NCBI GenBank assembly: GCA_029834535.1
Contig: JAQMWT010000470.1
Span: forward strand, 39,915 to 103,914
Reading direction: 5' to 3'
Source: Chrysophaeum taylorii
Taxonomy: Eukaryota; Sar; Pelagophyceae; Pelagomonadales; Pelagomonadaceae
DNA length: 64,000 bases
The translations under genes and the position numbers were made by a program. Under the pieces are notes generated by a model that saw nothing but the letters and a program-made list of their open reading frames with translations, was not told where the DNA came from and searched no databases. Below, piece by piece: positions 28,699 to 37,248 of this stretch (positions are counted from its first letter, which is position 1; each line of letters starts with the position of its first letter).

Positions 28699-30261
28699 TC
28701 AGAGAAGGAGGGAGGCAAGGAAGGCGAGGGCCGAGGTGACGATGAAGACCTGGTAGGGGAGGAGGGCGGAAATTTGCTGTAGCCTGGTGCACACGGGCGC
28801 GACGAGAATGGTGCAGACGCGGCCCACGGTGCCGGCGATGGCGGTGCCGGTGGCGCGGGTAGTGGTTGGGTAGGATTCGCCGGTGAGGGGGTAGAGCATC
28901 ATGAAGACGCCGTTGTAGAAGAACTTGGCAAAGGCGAGGCAGGCGACGAGGTGTCCCGGGAGGGGGGCGGCCGCGGCAAAGTTCGTGGAGAGCATGGCCG
29001 AAAAGAGAGCGAGAAAGCCGCCGGCGAAGGCGAGGGGAAAGAGGAAGGAGTACTTGACCCCGAGGGCGACGAGGGGCATAAAGAAGAGGAAGGCGAGGGA
29101 CTGGTAGGCAGAGACTTGGGATATGCCGCGGGCGACGTCGAAGTTTACGTCGTTGGCGGCCGTCTTCGAGAAACGGAGGGCCTCGGGCAAGGAGAAAATT
29201 GAACCGTAGAAGGCCGCGTTGGCCGCCATCCAGAGGACCCACAAGACGAGGGTGCGGAGGCGGAGTTCTTTGACGAAGAGGCCACCGAACTTGTCGGCCA
29301 CGAGCGCGACGGGCGACCTGATTTGCGGTTTGGGTTCTGTCTTCTTCGCGCGCTTTGGCGGTTTGCCTACGGCGCAGAGAGCCGCGGCCGTCTCGTCGGG
29401 TTCGGGTCCGAGGATCGTCTGGAGATTTTTGCCGTTGATGCGCGCGGCGCGGACGAACCATCGTCGGACGCCTCTTACGTTGCCGTTGTTCGCGAGAAAC
29501 CTCGGCGATTCCGGAACGATAAGCGAGACGACGAAGGTCGCGATCGCGGGGAGGGCCGCGACGAGGAAAAGCCAGGTCGAGGGATCGGCGCGGTTAAAGG
29601 CGAGGACCCCGGCCTTTGCGGCAAAGAGTTCGCCGAGGTTGAAGCCCGAGAAGACGAGGCACGCGAGGCCGCCTTTCCACGCTTTGGGTACCGTCTCTTG
29701 GAGGAGGCTCGAGGAAACGGGGAGGGAGGCGCCCATGCCGACGCCGGCAATAAAACGCGCCAAGCACAGGAGTTCGAGGTTGGGCGCGTAGGCCGAGAGC
29801 ACGCCGAATAACGCGATCATCGCCGTCGCGGTGATGAGCGTGAACGAGCGACCTTTGCCGTCGGCGACCGGACCGCACGTGAGGCCCCCCGTGAACATCC
29901 CCGAGTACACCGACATCCCCAGCAGCCCCTGCTTCCAGTCGGCGAGCGCCCACTTCTCGACCAAGGTCCGCGACACGAGCGACATGACCATGACCTCGGC
30001 TCCGTCGGCCGCGTACACCATCGCGACGAAGATTGCCATCAGCGCCTGGTACCGGCTCACTCCCAGCAGTGCGAGCTTGTCGTCCATCAATGCCTCGCGC
30101 GACTGGATGCTCAAGGGGCCGGCGGTTGACGTTTCCTCGACTTGCGCGACGGCTGCTCGCCCGCGCCCGCGCAACCCGTTAAACTTGGGGGTGGTTACGG
30201 TCTTCGCCGTCTCGGGCTGGAACGCCGAGGCCGCCGCCAGCACGAACAACACCGCGCGCAT
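28699..30261 (-). CDS. Plastid-targeted major facilitator superfamily transporter
   Basis: 520 aa, intron-free. Residues 1-15 (MRAVLFVLAAASAFQ) form a signal peptide ending in ASA-F, the ASAFAP-type import motif of red secondary plastids, followed by a Ser/Thr/Arg-rich transit-like stretch; plastid envelope location is inferred. The rest is an MFS fold with about 12 membrane segments. MFS signature A is GPVADGKGRS in the loop between TM2 and TM3, and the sugar-transporter/SV2-like PESPRFLANNG follows TM6. The central loop is basic (PPKRAKKTEPKPQ). Late segments include YPLTGESYPTTTRATGTAIAG, typical of the organic-ion/SV2 branch. The substrate cannot be told. The lumenal cyclophilin gene lies 139 bp upstream on the same strand. 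Confidence 0.88.
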   Translation of the reverse strand: MRAVLFVLAAASAFQPETAKTVTTPKFNGLRGRGRAAVAQVEETSTAGPLSIQSREALMDDKLALLGVSRYQALMAIFVAMVYAADGAEVMVMSLVSRTLVEKWALADWKQGLLGMSVYSGMFTGGLTCGPVADGKGRSFTLITATAMIALFGVLSAYAPNLELLCLARFIAGVGMGASLPVSSSLLQETVPKAWKGGLACLVFSGFNLGELFAAKAGVLAFNRADPSTWLFLVAALPAIATFVVSLIVPESPRFLANNGNVRGVRRWFVRAARINGKNLQTILGPEPDETAAALCAVGKPPKRAKKTEPKPQIRSPVALVADKFGGLFVKELRLRTLVLWVLWMAANAAFYGSIFSLPEALRFSKTAANDVNFDVARGISQVSAYQSLAFLFFMPLVALGVKYSFLFPLAFAGGFLALFSAMLSTNFAAAAPLPGHLVACLAFAKFFYNGVFMMLYPLTGESYPTTTRATGTAIAGTVGRVCTILVAPVCTRLQQISALLPYQVFIVTSALAFLASLLL

Positions 30262-30400
30262 CTTTCTTGTTATCCGTCGCCGGCGTGAACGAATGTGTGG
30301 TTGGTTGAAAAAAACTTCCAGCGATGGATGGATGCGACGTTAAAAAACTGCAACTTTAGACTTCAACTCGAGTTCCGTTTTAATAACTACAATTAATACA

Positions 30401-31309
30401 CTAGAAGGGGGGCTCGTCGTAGACCCGGGCATCTGTGATCAGGAGCTTGACGATGGGCTTGCCGGCCTTGCCGCCGAGTGCGGCGCGATCCGCCACGACG
30501 GGGACCGTCGCCAGTCTGCGCAGGACGCGCATGCTGTCTGCATCGAGGAGGGCCCCGACGACCAACCTCTTTTGGGTATTTATCACCGGCGCGGTCTGGA
30601 GGGCAAACTCGAGGCGGGGTCCGGGTCCGGATTGCTTGACCGTGAGGAGGCCCGGCTGGTCGGAGGCCCCCCATAGAGGGTCGGCGTAGGCGCCGGGGTT
30701 TGGCCTCGAGGGTGCAAAGTCCTCGGGGGTCTTGCGGAGACCCTCGCGACGTCGGTAGGCGAGCTCCTGCGTCTCTGGAGCGGCGGCTAGAGTGAGAAAC
30801 GGAGATCGAATAATAAAATCGGTGCCGCCGTCCGTGAACCCCGCCGGGGTCGCGTCGCCGTGGGAAAAGGTCCCTTCGGCGAGGGCGGCGAAGACGCCCG
30901 ACGACAGGGGGGCCGCCTCGCCAAAGAGACCGATTCGAAGCGTACCCTCGTCTCGGTTCGCGACGCTCACGTCGAGCTCGGCGACGGTCGTCACTCGTGC
31001 GCGCACCTCGGGGGGCGGCGCCAGAGCCGCGCCGGAGACAACGGCTCCGTTCGTGCCGCAGGACACTTCGGCCGCGTCGCACCGCTCGCTGCCGCCCCAC
31101 GCGATGCCCAGCGCGGCGTCGATGTCGACGCCCTCGGTGTTTGGGGTGCCGACGGCGCGCATCCCGCGGCCGATCCGCGTCGTTTCGGGGGCCGCGACGG
31201 CCACAGCCGGCAACGCCACCGCAGCTGCCGACCCCGAAATCGCGGCGCGACGCGACATCGAGACGGCCGAGGCCCCCGAGGCGAGGATTCCGACGAGGAG
31301 TACGAGCAT
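30401..31309 (-). CDS. Thylakoid-lumen cyclophilin-like protein
   Basis: 302 aa. The N terminus has three parts: an ER signal peptide (MLVLLVGILASGASA), a short transit segment, and a twin-arginine lumen signal (SRRAAISGSAAAVALPAVAVAA, RR at 20-21). This predicts import into a complex plastid and Tat export to the thylakoid lumen. The body is a cyclophilin domain: EGTLRIGLFGEAAPLSSGVFAAL, later LEFALQTAPVINTQKRLVVGALLDADSMRVLRRL. The usual FHR...QGGD active-site block is not preserved (GFTDGGTDFIIRSPF in its place), so peptidyl-prolyl isomerase activity is doubtful; many lumenal cyclophilins are structural. Intron-free. Confidence 0.82.
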   Translation of the reverse strand: MLVLLVGILASGASAVSMSRRAAISGSAAAVALPAVAVAAPETTRIGRGMRAVGTPNTEGVDIDAALGIAWGGSERCDAAEVSCGTNGAVVSGAALAPPPEVRARVTTVAELDVSVANRDEGTLRIGLFGEAAPLSSGVFAALAEGTFSHGDATPAGFTDGGTDFIIRSPFLTLAAAPETQELAYRRREGLRKTPEDFAPSRPNPGAYADPLWGASDQPGLLTVKQSGPGPRLEFALQTAPVINTQKRLVVGALLDADSMRVLRRLATVPVVADRAALGGKAGKPIVKLLITDARVYDEPPF

Positions 31310-31398
31310 AATAAATAAGGATTATTAAAAAGAAAAAACCCTCGATATCAACACAACCCGCAGCAGAGGATCCGTGTGATAAATCAGCACGTCCGTCC

Positions 31399-34300
31399 TT
31401 AGACGTCGTCGTCCTCTTCCTCGGCCTCTCTGAGCCACTTGAGGAAGGGTTCGCAGCGGCGCGCGGCCTCCTGGGCGATGGCGTCCTCGGCGGGGTTGTT
31501 GGTGGTTGTCAACATCCCGACGACCTTGTCAGACCAGGCAAAAATCGTGTCCTCGTCGAGGCAATCGTCGTCGTAGAGGGCCTTGAGGGCGAGGGGGAGC
31601 TTTGCGACGAGGGCGGGGGCGTCGAGGGCGCAGTACCTGACAAGGCCCTGGATGAGCGCGGGTTGGCCGTGTCGCGCGGCGACGAGGGCGAGGCAGGGCG
31701 AGATGTTTGCCGGCGACTTGAGGATGCTATCTAGCGTGGTCGCGGCCACGATGGCCGAGACGAGAACGCGGACGATCTCGACGGCGTCTTGGGCGGCCGT
31801 CCAGCGGGTCGCGTTGTTGACGATAACCTGGGGCTTCTCGCGGCAGAGTGCTGGATTTCGCGCGATGACGGCGCGCAATCGCTCGTGCGGTGGTTCGACG
31901 AGGGGCGATTTCGTGGCGGTGGTTGGGTTTTCGTTTTCCAGCGGCAGGGCGCGACGATCGTCGTTGGCGGCCGGCGCCGAGGCGCTTCGCTCGAGGATCC
32001 ACTTCTTGAGGCGCTCCCGTTCGTCTTCTTCGTCCTCGCGCGCGTTACGAGGTCCGTCGTCCTCCGTAAAAGAGCGCGCGAGATGGTGCGGCACCACCAA
32101 AGGTGGCACCATAGGCGGCGGCACTTTTGGCGGAGGCGTGCGGGGTCTCGACGGCACGACGACGACCGGCGAGAGAGTCTGTTGTTGCTGTTGCTTTTTG
32201 GGGAGAGGCTTGGAGGGGGTGGGCGGGGGAACGACCCCTCGTCGCGACGCGAGCTTGATGGCTCCAGGCTGCGCGTAGCAGGTCGCCGACCAGGCTGCCA
32301 TATCAACCACGTAGGTGCCGTCGCCGCGCGAGCCCTTGACGACGCCGCGGCCCCAGGGGGTGGAGACGTCGTCGCCGCGTTGGGGGGTTCCGAGGCGTCG
32401 CGCGAGGTCTGAAAGGATGCGCGCCGCCTTCGACCCGCCGCCGCCCTCCGAAGAGGAGGGCACTCCTCCGTCTTCTCCTCGTTTGTCGTCGTCGTCGTCT
32501 TCTCCTTCTTCTTCTTCTTCGGGCTCGCGGAAGCCGTCGTTGTCGTAGAGGTCCTCGAGGCGGGCGCGGAGGGCCGCGGACCTTTCCGGATCGGCGAGGG
32601 CCGTACCAGAATCGACGAGGTCGTGGAGGTCGGCGGCAATCGCGTCGGCTTTGTCGAGGAGGCCCGGCGGAAGGTGGGCGAGGTTCGAACTGGCACGACA
32701 GAGGCCGGCCGCGCGGAGCGCGAGGGCCAACCACTCGCGCGACTTGAGGACCGAGACGGCGTCGAGGCGCGCGCGCGTCTGTTCTTCGGGGACTGCCTCG
32801 TCCTGGCGCGACGACGACGACGACGACGCCGCCGCCGCCGCCGCCTCGGAGGCGAAGAGGGTCATCGAGGCGGCGACCGCGACGGTCGGGCGCGCGGGAC
32901 AGTAGGCCGCTTCTAGTCCCTGCGTCGCGAAGACCGCGGGCGCGTCGATGCCCGCGACGGACGCGACGAGGTGCCACTCGGGTCTGCGGACGACTCTCCC
33001 CCTCGCGACGGCGACCTCGACCGCACCCGAGCGGTCTTTGGTCGGGAGCCGGAGGACGCGCTTTCCCTTGGTCTTGGCGCCCGAGGACACGAGGATCGCG
33101 CTCGCGACGAGTTGCTCGCCGAGCGAGTAGACGTTGGGGGGTGGCGCCGACTCGCCCCTCGCGACGACGCGGTCACCCGCGGCGAAGGCAAGGGTCTGCT
33201 CGGGCGCGGCCGCCAGCGTGGTGGCCGTCCACGTCGCCTCGGGGCCGAAGAGGGCGTCGACTCGCGAGTCCGGGACGTCCCGGTCGGCGATCACCGAGAC
33301 GGTCGCCCAGCCGACGCCCGTTTCCATGCGGCACCCGACCCCGAGGGCGTCGACGCGGTGCTTGAGCTGCGAGTCGCGGCGCGGCGCCGGTCCGTCGAAG
33401 ACGAGGTTTCCGGCGTACCGGAGGGCGAGGCGCTCGTCGGCGAAGATCGCGACGAGCGACGACGACGACGACGTCGTCGTCGTCAGAAGCGATTCGGCAA
33501 AGACCTCGAAGCGCCGCAGAAGTTCGTCCTGGGCCTCGGGGGCGAGGGCGCGGCCGCCCACGCACTCCATAACGCCGGTCGCGCGGTACTCGAGGCGTCG
33601 CGTCTCGACGAGATTCCACTCGACGACGGGCGGAAAGAGCGGCGCGAGCTGGGGCCTCGAGACGCGCGGGGCCTTGGCGCTCATCACGACCTCCCTGCCG
33701 GACTGGAGTAGGTGCTCCTTCGAGAGGTCTTCGACGGCCGCGACCTGGTCCCAAAAAGTCCACGCGAGAATCAGTCGAAGGACGAGCGCGTCGTTTTTTT
33801 TGTTTTTATTCTCGTCCGCCAGGTCTTCGCTTTTCCTCGGAGGAGGGGGATGCTTGGCGCCGCCGCGGCGGACGCGGGCGGCGAGGGCGTCGGCGTAGGC
33901 CGCGAGCTGGCGCATCCTCGAGGCCGAGAGGGAATAGGTCGCGCAGAAGGCCGTGCGGTCCGAGACCGACCTGAGGGCGCGCCAGGCCTTGAGGGCGCGG
34001 AGGCGGGCGATGGGGTCCGAGTAGTCGCCCGAATCGAAGTGCTGGCGGCCGAGCAAGGCCTGGCGCGCGAGGACGAGGAAGTCGGCCACGTCGGAATAGA
34101 GCTGGGGGAGGGGGAGCGGGGAAATCCAGGGCGGGCTGGGCTGCGAGAGCGCGGCGGCCATGACGATCGCGTCGTCGATCGCGCCCACGGCCGCGCCGTA
34201 CATGATGAGGCGCGAGAGGCGGAGGTCGACGGGGAGGGCGGCGGCGAGGGCGCCCGCGGGGGTGAGGGGCGCGGCGTCGAGGGCGTCGAGGATCTCGGCG

Positions 34301-37131
34301 CAGGTCATCGAGGGCCGGTATTCGTCGGCCTCGACGAGGCCGCGACGGGCGAGAAGGACCATCGCGTCGGCTATCTGGCGGGGCGCGGGGGGCGAGGGGA
34401 ACTCGAGCATGAGGGGCGCGACGGCGCGACCCGGGAGCGAGGCGCGGAGGCCGAGGACTACCTGGTCGAGGGGCTGGGCGCGGACCTGCGGGGGATCGCG
34501 CGCCACCATCCTGGTCGCGAGCGGCTTGGAGACCAGGTGGTAGGCGACGCCGAGCGCGACGCGGCCCGTTCTGCCCGCGCGCTGCTGCATCGTGGCGCGC
34601 GAGGACCACGCGTGGCGCAGCACGATGCGGTCGGCTTTTGGGTCGTAGGCGGGAAGCTTGCGCGAGCAGAGGTCGACGACGGCGTCGACGTCCGGGAGCG
34701 TCAGCGAGCTCTCGGCGGCGTTGGTCGCGACGACGACGCGGACGACGCGACGCGACGAGGACGACGGAGAGCGTCTCGCGTCGAGCGCCGCACGCTGGGC
34801 TTCGAAGGGCAATTCCGAGTGGATCGGCACGATCTCGTAGAGGATGGTCGTCGTCGAGACCTTTTCGAAGCGCTCGGCCACGGTCGCGACGTCGGCCCAG
34901 CCCGCGACGAAGACCATGATCGCGCGCGCGACAAAGCCGGTCGCCGTCCCGGCGGCGAGCGCGCGCACGAGCCACTCGAGGACGTCGAGCTGAGCGGCCG
35001 CGACGGCGCGCGGGACGGCCGCGTCGCGGTCGATCTTCCGCGTGAGCCGGCACACCTCGTCGCGGGCCTGAGACACTTTGGGCGGGAGCCAGGCCCCCGC
35101 GAGCGCGACGTCCGATTGGGACGCGAGATCCTCGATAAAGTATCTCTCGAGATCGTAGCGGCGGCCGGGGATCTCGACGACGGGGGGGTCCCACTGCGCG
35201 AAGTACGTCTTGAGCAGATGGACGTCGAGGGTCGCCGACAGCAGCACGACGTTGATCGCGTTGTTATGGCTCCGCGAACGGAGGCGTTCTCGCGCGAGCG
35301 CGAGGACGACGTCCGTGTCGGCGTCGCGCTCGTGGACCTCGTCGACGAGGAGGTGGGTCGCGTCGTCGAAGAACCGCGGCTTGTAGGCGAGGAGTTTGGC
35401 CGCGACGCCGGCCGTCACGTACCAGAGGCCCGGATTCGAATCGCCCGCCGGCGTGTGGACCTCGCCCGACATCCCAAGCCGAAGCGCGGCCGGGAGGCCT
35501 CGGCTCAGCGCGCGCTCGTAAAGCTGGACGGCCGCGAGGCGCCGGGGTTGCGTGACGATCACTTTGGCGCGCGCGCTGCTCTCGAGGAAAAACCGCGGGA
35601 CGGCGCTCGACTTGCCCGATCCCGTCTCGCCCCTCACGATCAGGACCCGGGATTGCCGCGCCCGCGTCACGATCTCGGCGCGGAAGTCGTCCACCGGGAG
35701 CCGCTGCTCGCCTCGCGCGAGCGGTCGCGGCAGCGGCGCCTGTCCTAACGCGACCAGCATCTCCTCGAGCCGCGTCACGTGGCTCTCCAGAGCCTCGACG
35801 GCACACTGGAGCTCGGGGACGCTGTTTCCCACGACCAACGGCAACGGCGGCGGCGGCGGTCGGTGGTGGTACAGCGCGAGGAGGTTGCCCGAGCTCGCGG
35901 GTTGTTGGTGGTGCCGGGGAGGCGGCGGCGGCGTCCGCGAGGCGGGCTCGAGGAGGTCGGGCTCCGAGGCCGAGGGGCGGAAGACGGGGGCCGTCGCGCT
36001 GAGCTCCGACGCGGCGGGAAACGGCGCGCCGCAGCAGAGCGCGAAAAAAGACCCGGCGTGGAAGAGCGTGCGCGGGCTCAACGCGAGCTCCGAGGCGCGG
36101 TTGTGCTCGCGAAGGAGGTCGCGGCACCTCAGCTCGAATTCGCGCGCGGCGTCGCGGTCCGCGAAGGTGGTCTCGTCGGCGGTCGTCAGGGTGGTCCGCT
36201 CGCCCCGCAGAACCCGCTCGAGGGCGGCCTTCCGCGCGGCCGAGGACGTGCACGCCTCGAGCGCCGCCAGCCCCAACGACGCTTCGTCGGGAAAGATACG
36301 GAACGACCCAACCTCCTCCTCCTCCTCGGCGGGTACGGGCGGTTCGTCCGCGCAGCCCTCGTACCTTGCTCGCTCCGCGGAAAGCGCGAGGCGCGCGGCC
36401 TCGTCGTCGTCGTCGGCCGAGGTGACCTCGAAAAGCGGATCGGCCTCGAGGCGTCGCACGAGCCACGCGAGCGCGTCGTCGGCGCGCGTCGCTTCCGGAA
36501 CGGGCGGAACGACGTCGGTGCCGAGCGCGAGCGCGAGTTCGACGCAGGCGCGCTCGCGGGACGCGTCGCCGAAGAGGACCGCCGCGATCTTGGGGCGACT
36601 CCACACAACCCCAAAGGGAGGCCGGAAGGTCGAACGCCGCAGAAGTTCGACCCCAAAACAAACCGCCAAGTCGGTGTCGTCCGAGAGCGCGAGAGCGCCG
36701 CCGTCGCGCGCCATCCTCGCAATCTCCTGATCGGCTTCCCCGCGCGCGAGGACGACCCGGATCCCCGCCAACCGCAGGGTCGCCACCACCTGCTCGACGA
36801 CCATCGGCCCGGCGGTCGCCGAGCCCTCGTAAGCGAAGGCGGCGGCCGCGACGCCTTTCGAAACCGCTCGCGAAGCGAGCGTCGCCCCTTTGGCCCGGCG
36901 CTGGTCAGCCGTGAGACGCCCGTCGAACACAAAGGTCAGGGGGTTCGGGACCGAGGCCAGCCATTGCCTCGTCAGCGCGTCGACATCCTCGTACTCGAAC
37001 CGACCGAGGTCGGCGCAGGCGCCGGCGATCCCGTGCGCGAAGTTGTTCCCGTCGACGACTACCTTTCTGTCGGGGGGGATGCGCGACGCCGGGAACGCCG
37101 ACCCAAAGTGCTCCTCCAACAACCGCGTCAA
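31399..37131 (-). CDS. PIN/FEN1-like nuclease fused to DExH helicase and W2 domain
   Basis: One uninterrupted ORF of 1910 aa. Residues 1-265: FEN1/asteroid-like PIN domain with VVVDGNNF (Asp27), RGEADQEIA and LSDDTDLAVCFG, the expected acidic residues. About 480-950: DEAH/RHA-type helicase with GETGSGKS (about 502), QPRRLAA, DEVHERDADTD (about 595), LLSATL (about 632), TNAAESSLTLP (about 800) and QQRAGRTGR (about 853), then HA2/OB-like sequence. About 1585: a small STPWGRGVV..GTYVVD beta module. About 1755-1910: a W2 (eIF5C) domain ending LKALYDDDCLDEDTIFAW...FLKWLREAEEEDDDV, with the acidic tail of eIF5/eIF2B-epsilon. Low-complexity linkers join the parts. A role in RNA unwinding/cleavage linked to translation is inference. 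The start at 37131 precedes the PIN domain directly. Confidence 0.88.
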   Translation of the reverse strand: MTRLLEEHFGSAFPASRIPPDRKVVVDGNNFAHGIAGACADLGRFEYEDVDALTRQWLASVPNPLTFVFDGRLTADQRRAKGATLASRAVSKGVAAAAFAYEGSATAGPMVVEQVVATLRLAGIRVVLARGEADQEIARMARDGGALALSDDTDLAVCFGVELLRRSTFRPPFGVVWSRPKIAAVLFGDASRERACVELALALGTDVVPPVPEATRADDALAWLVRRLEADPLFEVTSADDDDEAARLALSAERARYEGCADEPPVPAEEEEEVGSFRIFPDEASLGLAALEACTSSAARKAALERVLRGERTTLTTADETTFADRDAAREFELRCRDLLREHNRASELALSPRTLFHAGSFFALCCGAPFPAASELSATAPVFRPSASEPDLLEPASRTPPPPPRHHQQPASSGNLLALYHHRPPPPPLPLVVGNSVPELQCAVEALESHVTRLEEMLVALGQAPLPRPLARGEQRLPVDDFRAEIVTRARQSRVLIVRGETGSGKSSAVPRFFLESSARAKVIVTQPRRLAAVQLYERALSRGLPAALRLGMSGEVHTPAGDSNPGLWYVTAGVAAKLLAYKPRFFDDATHLLVDEVHERDADTDVVLALARERLRSRSHNNAINVVLLSATLDVHLLKTYFAQWDPPVVEIPGRRYDLERYFIEDLASQSDVALAGAWLPPKVSQARDEVCRLTRKIDRDAAVPRAVAAAQLDVLEWLVRALAAGTATGFVARAIMVFVAGWADVATVAERFEKVSTTTILYEIVPIHSELPFEAQRAALDARRSPSSSSRRVVRVVVATNAAESSLTLPDVDAVVDLCSRKLPAYDPKADRIVLRHAWSSRATMQQRAGRTGRVALGVAYHLVSKPLATRMVARDPPQVRAQPLDQVVLGLRASLPGRAVAPLMLEFPSPPAPRQIADAMVLLARRGLVEADEYRPSMTCAEILDALDAAPLTPAGALAAALPVDLRLSRLIMYGAAVGAIDDAIVMAAALSQPSPPWISPLPLPQLYSDVADFLVLARQALLGRQHFDSGDYSDPIARLRALKAWRALRSVSDRTAFCATYSLSASRMRQLAAYADALAARVRRGGAKHPPPPRKSEDLADENKNKKNDALVLRLILAWTFWDQVAAVEDLSKEHLLQSGREVVMSAKAPRVSRPQLAPLFPPVVEWNLVETRRLEYRATGVMECVGGRALAPEAQDELLRRFEVFAESLLTTTTSSSSSLVAIFADERLALRYAGNLVFDGPAPRRDSQLKHRVDALGVGCRMETGVGWATVSVIADRDVPDSRVDALFGPEATWTATTLAAAPEQTLAFAAGDRVVARGESAPPPNVYSLGEQLVASAILVSSGAKTKGKRVLRLPTKDRSGAVEVAVARGRVVRRPEWHLVASVAGIDAPAVFATQGLEAAYCPARPTVAVAASMTLFASEAAAAAASSSSSSRQDEAVPEEQTRARLDAVSVLKSREWLALALRAAGLCRASSNLAHLPPGLLDKADAIAADLHDLVDSGTALADPERSAALRARLEDLYDNDGFREPEEEEEGEDDDDDKRGEDGGVPSSSEGGGGSKAARILSDLARRLGTPQRGDDVSTPWGRGVVKGSRGDGTYVVDMAAWSATCYAQPGAIKLASRRGVVPPPTPSKPLPKKQQQQQTLSPVVVVPSRPRTPPPKVPPPMVPPLVVPHHLARSFTEDDGPRNAREDEEDERERLKKWILERSASAPAANDDRRALPLENENPTTATKSPLVEPPHERLRAVIARNPALCREKPQVIVNNATRWTAAQDAVEIVRVLVSAIVAATTLDSILKSPANISPCLALVAARHGQPALIQGLVRYCALDAPALVAKLPLALKALYDDDCLDEDTIFAWSDKVVGMLTTTNNPAEDAIAQEAARRCEPFLKWLREAEEEDDDV

Positions 37132-37248
37132 CCCACGGACGCCCGTGGTTCCGACTGCCCGCTCGGGCGCAAAACGTCACACCATAGCGCCTCCTCCCGG
37201 CGACGACAACAAGGACTACTCTTAATTATTCAAGCGACAATACTAAGC

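Noticed and set aside
33712-35748. 678-codon plus-strand ORF
   Set aside because: Antisense to the helicase part of the PIN-DExH-W2 gene; Arg/Gly/Asp-rich with no domain, as expected for the complement of GC-rich coding sequence.
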